Origin: PALSA-612 sp963791225
GTDB lineage: Bacteria > Actinomycetota > Thermoleophilia > Gaiellales > Gaiellaceae
Reading direction: 5' to 3'
Assembly (NCBI GenBank): GCA_963791225.1
Contig: CAWBRV010000005.1
Coordinates: 1-64,000 of the forward strand
DNA: 64,000 nucleotides
A program made the position numbers and the translations under genes. This document shows, one piece after another, positions 8,468 to 18,018 of this stretch (position 1 is its first letter; every line of letters starts with the position of its first letter). The notes below the pieces were generated by a model that saw nothing but the letters and a program-made list of their open reading frames with translations, ran no database searches and was not told the origin of the DNA.

Positions 8468-8635
8468 TCAGATCATCCCGGTGACGCTGCTGATGGCGCC
8501 CGAGATGCCTCCGCTGAGCGCGGTGAAGACGCCGACGACGGCCAGGGTGATGACTCCCAGCACCACGGCGTACTCCGCCATCGTCTGACCGTCCTCGCGG
8601 CGGCCGACGAGCCACAAGTACGGTTTCGAGAACAC
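8468..8635 (-). CDS. flp: Flp/Fap-type type IVb pilin
   Basis: A 55-residue prepilin. The GTG start at 8635 is chosen because AGGAG lies 7 nt upstream. This gives a short basic leader ending GRREDG, followed by QTMAEYAVVLGVITLAVVG, the G/XXXXE processing motif (Glu five residues after the cut) and the hydrophobic assembly helix, then a Gly/Ser tail. Tad-type pili are assembled at the membrane after prepilin peptidase cleavage. No tad assembly genes are in the window, so the machinery must be encoded elsewhere. Confidence 0.85.
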   Translation of the reverse strand: MFSKPYLWLVGRREDGQTMAEYAVVLGVITLAVVGVFTALSGGISGAISSVTGMI

Positions 8636-8777
8636 GGCACGGCTCCTTTCCGAGAATCGCTTCACGATGGAGAGGATCGTCCGGACGGCACTCGCGGCCA
8701 ATCCCCCGCTGGAGGGAAGCGCGCGTTTCCGCCCTCACAGAGCGCTCACAACGCTCGGGTAGACTCGCTTTCCGGTC

Positions 8778-10244
8778 GTGAGGGCGGGGAATGAGCAGTC
8801 GGTGGGCACCGCGGTGCTCGGTGCCGGGCCGGCGGGCCTGACGGCCGCCTACGTGCTCGGCCTCCGCGGCGCACCGCGGCGTCGTCTACGAGGCGGACGG
8901 CACGGTCGGCGGCATCGCGAAGACCGTCGCTCTACGACGGCTACCGCTTCGACCTCGGCGGCCATCGCTTCTTCACGAAGCTCGGCCCGATCCAGCGCCT
9001 GTGGGAAGAGCTGATGGGCGACGACTTCCTCCTCCGGCCACGCCTCTCGCGCATCTACTACGACGGCAAGTTCCTCGCCTACCCGCTCGCAGGCACGCGA
9101 CGTCGTCGCGCGGCTCGGCATCTACGAGTCGGCGCTGTGCTCGCTCTCGTACTTCTGGAGCCGGCTCAACCGTGGCACGCGAGCATCTGGAGACGTTCGA
9201 GGACTGGGTGACGGCGCACTTCGGCAGGCGGCTGTACGACGCGTTCTTCCGCTCCTACACCGAGAAGGTCTGGGGGATCCCGGGCTCGGAGATCCAGTCC
9301 GAGTGGGCGGCGCAGCGGATCAAGGACTTCTCCTTCTGGCGCGCGCTGCTCGTCCTCCTGCAGTCTCCAGAAGAGCAGCGCGACGACGCTGATCGAGGAG
9401 TTCCACTACCCGCGGCTCGGGCCGGGCCAGATGTGGGAGCGCATGCAGGAGCGCGTCGAGGAGCGCGGCATCCCCGTGCACCTCAACCACCGCGCCACGT
9501 CGATCCGCCACGAGCACAACGTCGTGACCGAGCATCACGGTCGAGTCCGACGGCCGCCGCCGTCGACGTTCCCGTCGACGCCGTGCTCTCGAGCGATCCC
9601 GCTCAGCGAGCTGATCCTCCGGCTCGACCCGCCGCCCCCCGACGACGTCGTCGAGGCCGCACAGCGGCTCCGCTACCGCGACCTCTGCCTCGTGGCGCTC
9701 GTGATCGACCACGAGCAGCCGTTCCCGGACAACTGGATCTACCTCCACGACCCCGGCACACGGGCGGGGCGGGTGCAGAACTTCGGCGCCTGGAGCCCCG
9801 ACCTGGTCAAGCCCGGCACGACCTGCCTCGGCGCCGAGTACTTCTGCTTCGAGGGCGACGAGATCTGGGAGATGTCGGACGAGGACGCCGTCGAGCTGAC
9901 GACGAACGAGCTCGCGCGGATCGGGCTCATCGACCCGGCCGACGGTCGTCGACGGCGTCAAGGTGCGCGTGCCCAAGGCGTATCCGATGTACGACCCCTA
10001 CTACCGCGAGGCGGTCGCCGTCATCCACGGCTACCTGGCCGGCTTCGAGAACCTGAAGACGTTCGGCCGCAACGGACTGCACCGCTACAACAACCAGGAT
10101 CACTCGATGTGGACGGCGATCCTCGCCACGCTCAACCTCCTCGACGGGACGAATCACGACGTCTGGTCCGTGAACACCGAGGCCGAGTACCACGAGGAAG
10201 GCGAGGTCGTGGACGAGCTGCTCGACATCGAGCTCGTTGGCTGA
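8778..10244 (+). CDS. FAD-dependent UDP-galactopyranose-mutase/protoporphyrinogen-oxidase-like oxidoreductase, frameshifted
   Basis: A flavoprotein of the family containing UDP-galactopyranose mutase, probably modifying an activated sugar for the adjoining glycan genes. The FAD-binding motif GTAVLGAGPAGLTAAYVLG is at the N-terminus. FDLGGHRFFTK, SYTEKVWGIPGSEI, EEFHYPRLGPGQMWE and the C-terminal GLHRYNNQDHSMWTAILATL follow, but in alternating frames. At least six single-base indels (for example near 8871, 8930, 9090, 9172, 9367, 9535 and 9950) must be corrected. Motif order and total length fit one gene of about 480 residues, so sequence error is the simplest explanation. The stop overlaps the TTG start of the next glycosyltransferase. 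Confidence 0.72.
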
Positions 10245-11103
10245 CCTCTCGCTCTCGATCGTCGTCGGCTCGAACGGGGCGCCGGGTTCGGTCGAAGGGT
10301 GCCTGGCGGCGCTCGCCGCCCAGCTGGACGGCGCCGAGGTGATCGTCTGCGAGCCGGCGGCGAGCGGCGGCGACGTGCAGGCGGCGTATCCGGCGGCGCA
10401 GTTCGTCGAGCGTCCGGGCGCGCTCGTTCCCGAGCTCTGGCGCGACGGGATCGACGCCGCCTCCGGAGACGTCGTGGCGCTGACGATCTCGCCGATGCGA
10501 CCGGCGCCGGACTGGGTCGCCACGATCCGCGAGCACCTGGCCGAGGACGAGGTGGTCGCGGGCGCGATCGACCCCGGCGACGACCTGCGTCTCGTCGACT
10601 GGGCCGAGTACTTCTGCCGCTACGCGCGCGACATGCGCCCGTTCGCGCGGCGCGAGAATCGCGGAGATCCCCGGCGACAACTGCGCCTACCGGCGCGAGC
10701 TCCTCGAGCGGACGCGGGAGGTCTTCCGGGACGGGTTCTGGGAGCCGGAGGTCAACCGGGCGCTCCGTGACGAGGGCGTGCGGCTCTGGCACGACCCGGA
10801 CGTCGTCGTCTACCAGGGACGCTCCGCCGGGTTCGGCGCCTTCTTCCGGCAGCGGCTCGAGCACGGGCGCGCCTACGGCCGGCAGCGCGGCGCGCGCTTC
10901 GGCTCGGGGCGGAACGCGGCAGGCGTCGTGCTCGCGCTCGTCGTGCCGCTTCGTGCTCGTGGCACGGACGGCGGGGGAGGTCTTCTCGCGTCGTCGCTTC
11001 CGCGGCCGCTTCCTCGCCTCGCTGCCGGTGCTTGCTCGCCTTCGACGTCGCCTGGGCAGCGGGCGAGGCCAGGGGCCATCTCGACACGCTGCGGCGGAGA
11101 TGA
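10237..11103 (+). CDS. GT2-type glycosyltransferase, frameshifted
   Basis: The TTG start at 10237 gives LADLSLSIVVGSNGAPGSVEGCLAAL, a GT-A nucleotide-sugar-binding N-terminus. GDVVALTISPMRPAPDW occupies the usual metal-binding region. After a shift near 10660 the frame continues IPGDNCAYRRELLERT, then WHDPDVVVYQ, and a basic C-terminal segment with FSRRRFRGRFLASLPVLA. Another shift near 11035 leads to a stop that overlaps the next start (ATGA at 11100-11103). The overall layout closely parallels the following gene, so the two look like tandem paralogues. Substrate unknown. Confidence 0.68.
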
Positions 11104-12002
11104 GCGAGGCACGGACGTCGGAGCCGGGGCTGTCGGTCGTGATCGCGTCCGTGAACGGCATGCCGTATCTGGGCAAGTGCCTCGACGCGCTGGCCGAGCG
11201 GTGCCCGGGAGCGGAGATCGTCGTCGCCGACTGGACGGACGCCGCCACGCGGGCCGCGGTCGCGGAGCGCTGGCCCGACGTGCGGCTGCTCTCGTTCGAC
11301 GAGCCGATGACGATCCCGGAGCTGCGCGCCGCCGGGGTCTTCGCCGCGACGGCGCCTGTCGTCGCGCTGATCGAGGACCACTGCCTCGTCGCGCCCGGCT
11401 GGGCCGAGCGCCTCGCCGCCGCGCACGCAGCCGGTCACGCCGTCGTCGGTGGTCCGATCCGGAACGTCGCCACGAGCCGCATCCGCGACTGGGCGGCGTT
11501 CTTCTGCGAGTACAGCGCCGTCATGGAGCCGCTTCCGGCCGGCCCGGTGGGAGCGCTGCCCGGCATGAACGTGTCCTACGACCGGCGCGCCCTGGCGGCG
11601 ATCGACGATCTCCTCCGCGACGGACGCTGGGAGAACTGGCTCCACCCGCGGCTCGTGGAGCGCGGCTTCGAGCTCTGGTGCGAGCCGGACGCCGTGGTCG
11701 AGCACGACAAGGACTTCGACCTCGGCGAGTTCCTCTCGCAGCGCTACCACTACTCGCGGTCGTTCGCCGGCATGCGGAACCCGGAGCTCGGCGGCAAGCG
11801 CGTCCTCTACGCGCTCGCCACGCCGCTGCTCGTCCCGCTGCTCTACTGGCGCATGGCGCGAAACGTCTTCTCGCGGGGTCGCCGGCGGCGCCAGTTCCTG
11901 CTCGCGACGCCGCTCATCCTCCTCGACGTCTCCGTCTGGGCGTTCGGCGAGGCGGTCGGGTACGTGTTCGGCGGCGGGCGCAGCCTGCTGAAGGTGCGAT
12001 GA
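11100..12002 (+). CDS. GT2-type glycosyltransferase
   Basis: An intact 300-residue protein. The N-terminal GT-A fold begins LSVVIASVNGMPYLGKCLDAL, with EIVVADWTD and the acidic motif VALIEDHCLVAPGWAERL in the donor/metal region. GMNVSYDRRALAAI and FELWCEPDAVVEHDK follow, and two hydrophobic segments near the C-terminus (LYALATPLLVPLLYW and LLATPLILLDVSVWAFGEAV) suggest membrane association. It overlaps both neighbours by 4 bases (ATGA), so the genes are translationally coupled. It probably adds a sugar during surface polysaccharide assembly. Confidence 0.85.
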   Translation: MSEARTSEPGLSVVIASVNGMPYLGKCLDALAERCPGAEIVVADWTDAATRAAVAERWPDVRLLSFDEPMTIPELRAAGVFAATAPVVALIEDHCLVAPGWAERLAAAHAAGHAVVGGPIRNVATSRIRDWAAFFCEYSAVMEPLPAGPVGALPGMNVSYDRRALAAIDDLLRDGRWENWLHPRLVERGFELWCEPDAVVEHDKDFDLGEFLSQRYHYSRSFAGMRNPELGGKRVLYALATPLLVPLLYWRMARNVFSRGRRRRQFLLATPLILLDVSVWAFGEAVGYVFGGGRSLLKVR

Positions 12003-13181
12003 GGATCGGCGTCGACGCGACGAGCTGGGTCAACCGCCGCGGGTACGGGCGCTTCGCGCGCAACGCGTTCGGACGGCTCGTCGCGCTCGACGCGGACTCG
12101 ACGTACGTGTTCGTGATCGACGAGGAGAGCGCCCGCTCGGCAGAGCTTCCACCGGGCGGCGAGACGCTCGTCGTGCGGCTCTCACGCCCGCCCGCCGAGG
12201 CGGCGTCGGCCGACTCGTACCGCTCTCCGGTCGATCTGCTGCGGATCGGCGTCGCCGTCTCGCGGGCCCGATTCGACGCGCTCGTCTTCCCGTCCGTCTA
12301 CACGTACTTCCCGTCGCTGGCCGTCCCGAGCATCGTCGGGGTGCACGACCTGATCGCCGCCGACCACCCCGAGCTGACGCTTCCGAGTCGCCGCGCGCAG
12401 GCGTTCTGGGAGCTGAAGCAGCGGACGGCCGTGAAGCTGGCGCGGCGGCTGTTCACCGTGTCCGAGTCGGCACGGCGTGAGCTCTCGGCGCGGCTTCGCA
12501 TCCCGGCGGCGAAGCTCGCGATCGTCCCCGAGGCGCCCGATCCCGTCTTCTGGCCGCGTTCGCGGCCCGAGATCGATCGCGTCGCTCGAGCCGCTCGGGC
12601 TCGCCGCCGGGACGAGCTATCTCCTGAACGCCGGCGGCGTCAGCCCGCACAAGAACGTGGAGACGCTGCTCGACGCCTTCGCCTCGCTGCGGAGCACGGC
12701 GCCCACGCTGAAGCTCGTCGTCGCGGGCGCGCTCGACGACGAGGCGTACCTCTCCTCCGCAGGCTCGGTGCGCGCACGCATCGCAGAGCTCGGGCTCGGC
12801 GACGACGTCGTGCTCCCGGGCTTCGTGCCCGACGAGACGCTCGCGTGCCTCTACAGCGGCGCGGCGGCGGTCGTCCTGCCGTCGCTCGCCGAGGGATTCG
12901 GCCTGCCGGCCGTGGAGGGCGCGGCGTGCGGCGCGCCGGTCGTGCTCAGCGACATCCCGGCCCACCGCGAGACGCTCGGCGACGAGGCGCTCTTCTTCCC
13001 GCCGCGCGATGCGGACGAGCTCGCGGATCGCCTTCGGCAGCTGCTCGGCTCGGACATGCTCCGGCGGTCGCTCGGCGAGCGTGGCCATCGCCGCGTCCAG
13101 CGGTACACGTGGGACGCCTCGGCCGAGGCGCTGCGCCGGCTCGTGCACGAGGTGGCCGCGCCGGGAGCGAAGCGTGGCTGA
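11999..13181 (+). CDS. GT4-family glycosyltransferase, one frameshift
   Basis: A GT-B enzyme. MRIGVDATSWVNRRGYGRFARN forms the N-terminal acceptor domain. After a single-base indel near 12575-12590 the donor domain follows: LNAGGVSPHKNVETLLDAF, LVVAGALDDEAYL, LPGFVPDETLACLYSGA, then the retaining-GT4 signature VVLPSLAEGFGLPAVEGAACGAPVVLSD with the E-x7-E arrangement. The start ATG overlaps the previous stop (ATGA), and the stop overlaps the next GTG start by 8 bases. The domains are complete on each side of the shift, so the break is probably artefactual. Confidence 0.78.
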
Positions 13182-14405
13182 GCCGCTCTCCTTCTGCCTG
13201 GTGACGACGTTCTACCCGCCGTTCCACTTCGGCGGCGACGCGATGCACGCCTACCGGCTCGCGAACGCGCTCGCCCGGCACGGGCACGGCGTGACGGTCG
13301 TCCACAGCGAGGACGCGTACCGGGCGCTCGGCGGCCGCGAGCCGGTGGACGCGTTTCCGCACGAGCCGGGAGTGACGCTCGAGCCGCTGCGGACCTCGAT
13401 GCCGCTCGCCGCGTCCACCGCGACCTACCTGACGGGGCGCCCGCTGCTCTACGGGCGCGCCCTCGACGCCGTCTTCAGACGGCAGCGCTTCGACGTCGTG
13501 CACTTCCACAACATCTCGCTCGCGGGCGGGCCCGGCGTGCTCCGCTACGGCGACGGCGTCAAGCTGTACACGACGAGCGAGCACTGGCTCGTGTGCCCGA
13601 TGCACGTCCTCTTCCGCTTCGACCGCGAGCCGTGCGTCGAGCCGCACTGCCTGCGCTGTAGCCTCGCGTTCGGGCGGCCGCCGCAGCTCTGGCGCTACAC
13701 GACCCTGCTCGAGCGCACGGTCGACGACGTCGACCTGTTCCTGGCGCCGAGCCGCTTCACGCTCCAGGCTCACCGCGAGCGCGGCTTCACGCGCCCGATG
13801 CGCCACCTCCCGCACTTCCTGTCCGACGCAGACGTTCCCGGCGCCGGCGCCGGGGGCCAGGCCCCACGAACGGCCGTACGTCCTCTTCGTCGGACGGCTC
13901 GAGCGGATCAAGGGCGTACACGTGCTGATCGAGGCGTTCAGGTCGTACCGCGGGCTCGACCTCCTGATCGCGGGCGACGGGGAGCGCGGCGACGAGCTCC
14001 GGCGGAGCGCCGGCCGGGCTCGACCACGTCCGCTTCCTCGGACACGTGGCCCAGGCCGATCTGGACGCGCTCTACCGGCACGCGACCGCGCTCGTCGTGC
14101 CGTCCGTCGGCTACGAGGTGTTCGGGCTCGTCGTCCTGGAGGCCTTCGCGCGAGGAACGCCGGTGATCGTGAACGACCTCGGGGCCCTACCCGAGCTGGT
14201 CGAGGACTCGGGCGGCGGTCTCATCTACCGGACGACCGCAGAGCTCGTCGATGCGATCGAGCGCCTCCGGACCGACGGCACGCTGCGCGACGAGCTCGGG
14301 CGGCGCGGGCACGAGGCCTGGCGGCGCCTGTGGAGCGAGGAGCGGCACCTCGACGGGTACTTCGCGGCGATCGACGAGGCGTCGCACGCGCGGAAGGGCC
14401 CGTGA
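13174..14405 (+). CDS. GT4-family glycosyltransferase, frameshifted
   Basis: The GTG start gives VAEPLSFCLVTTFYPPFHFGGDAMHAYRLANAL, the usual GT4 N-terminus with a nucleotide-sugar loop. FDVVHFHNISLAGGPGVL and a cysteine-containing segment (CPMHVLFRFDREPCVEPHCLRC) follow. The second half, VLFVGRLERIKGVHVLIEAF, FLGHVAQADLDALYRHA and VVPSVGYEVFGLVVLEAFARGTPVIV, lies in other frames after shifts near 13850 and 14010. The last 4 bases overlap the flippase start (GTGA). A retaining sugar transferase acting in the cytoplasm is expected. Confidence 0.75.
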
Positions 14406-15793
14406 GGGCCCGGAGTAAGCTACGCGACTTGGGCCGAGGCGACGTCTCCGAGGCCGGCGACGGCGCCGACCGAGCTGATGATCTGAGGGCCCGTCTCACC
14501 CGGGCCCTCTTCGGCCAGTCGTTCCTGAGCGGCGTGCTGCGCAGCTTCCTCACGCTCGCCGCCGGCGAGTGGATCGCGCGGTTGATCGGCGTCGCCATCC
14601 AGATCTGGCTGGCGCGCGAACTGACGCCCGGACCGTACGGCGTGATCACGCTCGGGATCGCGCTGATCGGCTGGTTCGGCCTTGTCGTCGACTCGGGCAC
14701 GGAACAGCTCAACGTGCGCGAGATCTCGCGCCACCCGGCGCGCTTCCGCGAACTGGCCGACACGGTGCTCGGGCTCCGCATCGCGCTCTCGATCGCAGCC
14801 GGGATCGTGCTCGCGGTCGTCACGTACAAGTTCTCGAACTCGCCCGACGCGCGCGCCGTGCTGCCGCGGTTCGCGCTCGTGCTGCCGGCGCTCGCGATCA
14901 ACCTGCGCTGGATGGTGCTCGGGATCGGCCAGGCGCGCGCGGTCGCGTACGGGAACATCGCCTCCCGCATCGTCTTCCTGGCGGCGATCGTCCTGCTCGT
15001 CACGCAGCCGTCCGACGACGTGCGCGTGCCGATCCTGGAGGCGCTGAGCGAGGCGACGTACGCCGTCGTGATCATCGTGCTCGCCGCCAAGGCGTACGGC
15101 TACGTGCGGCCGCGGATCGATCTCGCCGCGTGGAAGGCGACCCTCACCGAAGGCTTCCCGCTGCTCATCTACGGCGCCTGTCGGGCGACGATCCTGACGG
15201 CCGACGTGGTGCTGGTCGCGCTCATCCTCGGCCACGGCCAGGTCGGCCTCTACGGCGCTGCGCTCAAGCCGGTCTCGTTCTTCCTCGGGGCGCTCGGGCT
15301 GTTCTCGGTCGCGCTCCTCTCCGGTTACAGCGCTGCTCCGGACAGCGAGACGGCGCCGCTCTTCCGGCGCTCGGTCCTGCTCGGAAGCGTGTCGATGACG
15401 GCCGTGGCGATCGCGCTCAGCGCCGGGGCGCCTGTCGTCACCCTGCTCTTCGGAGCGAGCTACGCGGGCGCCGCGGCGCCGATGGCGGTGCTCGCCTGGA
15501 CGCTGCCGCTCGCGGGCCTGTCCGTCCCGTACGGCTCGGTCCTCGTCGCACGCAACCGGCAGGACCTGCTGATGCACAACAACATCATCGGCGCCGTCTT
15601 CAACGTCACCGCCTGCCTGATCGCGGTCGAGTTCATCGGGATCACCGGCGCGGCGGCGGTTCGCGTCGCCACCTACGCCCTGATGCTCCTCCTCAACCAC
15701 AACGCCTGCGTGAAGCGGAGCCTGGCGCCCTCGCTGGCGGCGGTCTTCGCCGGGCGGCTGCCGCGGGTCGTGCCCGGTCGCGGGCGAGCCTAG
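14402..15793 (+). CDS. oligosaccharide flippase (Wzx/MOP superfamily)
   Basis: A 463-residue integral membrane protein with about 12-14 hydrophobic helices. It begins, after a short cytoplasmic tail, with SFLTLAAGEWIARLIGVAIQIWLARELTPGPYGVI. This is the conserved first helix pair of polysaccharide exporters, with the G.ial..WFGLVVDSG.EQL.VRE region after it. It would flip lipid-linked glycan repeats made by the upstream glycosyltransferases. The GTG start at 14402 overlaps the preceding stop, which argues for one operon from the flavoprotein gene onwards. The frame is intact. Confidence 0.87.
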   Translation: MRARSKLRDLGRGDVSEAGDGADRADDLRARLTRALFGQSFLSGVLRSFLTLAAGEWIARLIGVAIQIWLARELTPGPYGVITLGIALIGWFGLVVDSGTEQLNVREISRHPARFRELADTVLGLRIALSIAAGIVLAVVTYKFSNSPDARAVLPRFALVLPALAINLRWMVLGIGQARAVAYGNIASRIVFLAAIVLLVTQPSDDVRVPILEALSEATYAVVIIVLAAKAYGYVRPRIDLAAWKATLTEGFPLLIYGACRATILTADVVLVALILGHGQVGLYGAALKPVSFFLGALGLFSVALLSGYSAAPDSETAPLFRRSVLLGSVSMTAVAIALSAGAPVVTLLFGASYAGAAAPMAVLAWTLPLAGLSVPYGSVLVARNRQDLLMHNNIIGAVFNVTACLIAVEFIGITGAAAVRVATYALMLLLNHNACVKRSLAPSLAAVFAGRLPRVVPGRGRA

Positions 15794-15807
15794 GGCACGA
15801 ACCGCCC

Positions 15808-16554
15808 GTGCAGGACGTCCCCTCCGACTACTACCGTCGCCTGCACGAGGTCGACACACGGCACTGGTGGCATCTCGGCATGCGCTCGATCGAGTCGGCG
15901 CTGCTCACGGGGCGGCTGGAGGGGAGCCTGCTCGACGCCGGGTGCGGGACAGGCGGCTTCCTCGCCTGGGCGGAGGCGCAGGGGTCGTTCACGCGGCTCT
16001 GCGGCGTCGACATCGGCGTCGAGGCGATCGAGCTCGCGCGCGAGACGGTTCCGCGGGCGGAGCTCCACGTCGCCCCGCTCGACCGGGTCCCGTTCGGCGA
16101 TGCGGAGTTCGACCTCGTCGTCTCGAACGACGTCATCCAGCACGTCCCCGAGGCGGCTCTCGACGCGAGTCTAAGGGAGCTTCGCCGTGTTCTGCGGCCG
16201 GGCGGAACGCTGCTCGTCCGCACGAACGGTGATCGCCACGCCCGGCGAGAGCGCGACGACTGGCGCGCCTACGACCCCGGGGTACTCGCGGCCGACCTTC
16301 GACGCGCGGGCCTGACGGTACGCCGCGTGACGTATGCGAATGCGCTCTTCTCCGTGGCCGCAGCCGTGCGAGGGCGACGCCCGCACGCACCCACGAGCAC
16401 GTCGAGCGGGATCCCCAGGATCGAAGGCGGGGCCACGGCTGCGATCGGAGAAGCGCTGCTCGGGCTCGAGGCGCGCTATCTCGCAGGCCCCGGCCGGCGG
16501 CTCCCGTACGGGCACACGCTGTTCGCGCTCGCCGAGCGGGAGGCGCTGCCGTGA
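15808..16554 (+). CDS. class I SAM-dependent methyltransferase
   Basis: A 248-residue protein with a full SAM-binding motif I (SLLDAGCGTGGFLAW), acidic motif II (LCGVDIGVEAIELAR), and FDLVVSNDVIQHVPE followed by LRELRRVLRPGGTLLVRTNG. A WWHLGMRSIESALL segment upstream is common in methyltransferases linked to polysaccharide loci. The GTG start at 15808 is 14 bases after the flippase stop. Its own stop overlaps the next start (GTGA). It probably O- or N-methylates a sugar or lipid intermediate. Confidence 0.85.
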   Translation: MQDVPSDYYRRLHEVDTRHWWHLGMRSIESALLTGRLEGSLLDAGCGTGGFLAWAEAQGSFTRLCGVDIGVEAIELARETVPRAELHVAPLDRVPFGDAEFDLVVSNDVIQHVPEAALDASLRELRRVLRPGGTLLVRTNGDRHARRERDDWRAYDPGVLAADLRRAGLTVRRVTYANALFSVAAAVRGRRPHAPTSTSSGIPRIEGGATAAIGEALLGLEARYLAGPGRRLPYGHTLFALAEREALP

Positions 16555-17249
16555 CCGCCGCGGAGGCGGCGCGCTGGGACGAGCAGGCCGAGGCGTACGA
16601 CAGCTCCTACGACGATCCCGGCCGGCGCGGCCGACTCGTGCGGGCGCGGCTCACCGTCGCCCTCGACCTGCTCGGCCCCGAGCCGGGTCGCGTCCTCGAC
16701 GCCGGCATGGGCGGCGGGCGGCTGGTCGAAGAGCTCACGCGCCGCGGCTGGATCGTGAGCGGCGCCGACGTGTCGGCCGCGATGGTCTCGCTCGCGCGGC
16801 AGCGTGTCCCGGCGGCGGCCGACACGCTCGTCGTCTCGGGCATCGAGGAGCTGCCGTTCGCCGACTCGAGCTTCGACGCGGTCGCGGCTCTCGGCGTCCT
16901 GGAGTTCGCGAGCGACCCAGGCGACGCAATTCGCGAGCTTGCCCGCGTCCTCCGCGACGGCGGCATCGCCGTCGTCAGCTGGCCGAACTTCGGCAGCCTC
17001 AACACTGCGTGGCGCGGCGGCGTCGTCTATCCGCTCGCGCGTGCCGCGAAACGTGTCCTGCCCGTCGGCCGGGCCGTCCCGCCGCCGGCACGGAACCGGC
17101 TCCATCGGGCGCAGTTCACGGCCCTGCTCCACGGCGCAGGCCTCGTGCCCGACGCCGAGGTGCTGCTCGGCCCGCGCAGCAGCAGCCTGGGCTCGCCGCT
17201 CGGGCCGCTGCGCGCGGCGCAGATCGTGATTCGCGCGTCAGCGCGCTAG
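16551..17249 (+). CDS. class I SAM-dependent methyltransferase
   Basis: A 232-residue enzyme. After ARWDEQAEAYDSSYDD come motif I RVLDAGMGGGRLVEELTRRG, motif II VSGADVSAAMVSLAR, LPFADSSFDAVAALGVLEF and the post-motif ELARVLRDGGIAVVSWPN. Gly-Met-Gly replaces the commoner GCGTG in motif I. It is coupled to the previous methyltransferase by a 4-base overlap. Its 3' end overlaps the convergent gene on the other strand by 12 bases. A role in modifying the same glycan is inferred from context. Confidence 0.84.
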   Translation: MTAAEAARWDEQAEAYDSSYDDPGRRGRLVRARLTVALDLLGPEPGRVLDAGMGGGRLVEELTRRGWIVSGADVSAAMVSLARQRVPAAADTLVVSGIEELPFADSSFDAVAALGVLEFASDPGDAIRELARVLRDGGIAVVSWPNFGSLNTAWRGGVVYPLARAAKRVLPVGRAVPPPARNRLHRAQFTALLHGAGLVPDAEVLLGPRSSSLGSPLGPLRAAQIVIRASAR

Positions 17250-17996
17250 GACCGCCACGCCGAAGAGCGCCGGCTTGCCCGGCTCGTCGACCAGCTCGAC
17301 CGTAGCCGCGCCGGCGGCGGCCGCCCAGTCCTGGAGCGCGGAATGCCGTTCCGCGTCATCGACGACGACGGCTGCTCTGCTCGCCATCCGCTCGCCGACC
17401 GTGCGCAGCTCGCGGCTCACGTTTCGGTAGGTGTGCCGGCTGTCGTGGACGAACAGGCCGATCGGGCCGAGTTCGCCGACGAGCGCAGGGAGCACGTCCT
17501 TGCTCGCGCCGCGGTGGAGCGTCCAGCTCGTGCGGAGCTCGGCCGGCACGAGACGTCCGACGAGCGCCGGGTCGGTGCCGGGCGGCGCGAGATCGATGCT
17601 GTGCAGCTCGCCGAAGCCGTTCAGCTGCAGCGCCTGCAGGATGAAGGAGGACGTGACCCCGTTCGCGACGCCCGTCTCGACGGCGACCTCCGGGCGCAAG
17701 GCACGGCAGAGCAGGTAGCAAGCGCGCGCGAACCCGGGGTCTGCGTTGTGGATGATCGGCGGCCCTGCGTCGTCGATCGACGCTGCTGCCTCCGCGCGGC
17801 GCTCGAGTGCCTCCACCTCCGGCTCGTCGAGGAAAGGCCGGAGCGGCGTTCCAAGCGCATCCTCGAGGCGGGAGACGAGCCCTTCGAAGTCGAGCGGAGC
17901 GGTCGCCGGAGGAGGGTGGAGCCGGTCGAGCGTCGCCTCGAAGCGGGCGCCGAGATAGTGGAGGGAGCGGAGCTTCCCTGCCGGGACACCGGCCAC
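17238..17996 (-). CDS. methyltransferase-24-type SAM-dependent methyltransferase
   Basis: A 252-residue protein. AVETGVANGVTSSFILQALQ is the cofactor loop, ELHSIDLAPPG the acidic strand, and LPALVGELGPIGLFVHDSRHTYRNV with VVVDDAERH the late Rossmann strands, as in the CmcI/Methyltransf_24 group found near glycosyltransferases. The GTG start at 17996 is 6 nt after a TAGCCT -10 box (18008-18003) that overlaps the -10 box of the divergent glycosyltransferase. No ribosome-binding site is visible. Confidence 0.8.
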   Translation of the reverse strand: MAGVPAGKLRSLHYLGARFEATLDRLHPPPATAPLDFEGLVSRLEDALGTPLRPFLDEPEVEALERRAEAAASIDDAGPPIIHNADPGFARACYLLCRALRPEVAVETGVANGVTSSFILQALQLNGFGELHSIDLAPPGTDPALVGRLVPAELRTSWTLHRGASKDVLPALVGELGPIGLFVHDSRHTYRNVSRELRTVGERMASRAAVVVDDAERHSALQDWAAAAGAATVELVDEPGKPALFGVAVLAR

Positions 17997-18002
17997 GGGC
18001 AG

Positions 18003-18012
18003 AGGCTATCGT
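18003..18012. promoter_or_regulatory. overlapping divergent -10 boxes
   Basis: The 10 bases AGGCTATCGT contain TAGCCT on the minus strand (18008 to 18003) and TATCGT on the plus strand (18007-18012), sharing TA. Each lies exactly 6 nt from the GTG start of the gene it faces (17996 and 18019), so both mRNAs would be leaderless and the two polymerases would compete for one site. Confidence 0.6.
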
Positions 18013-18018
18013 GGCGCG

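Noticed and set aside
14420..15859. A 479-codon minus-strand frame opposite the flippase
   Set aside because: Arg/Gln/Asp-rich low-complexity translation, whereas the plus strand encodes a coherent multi-helix flippase.
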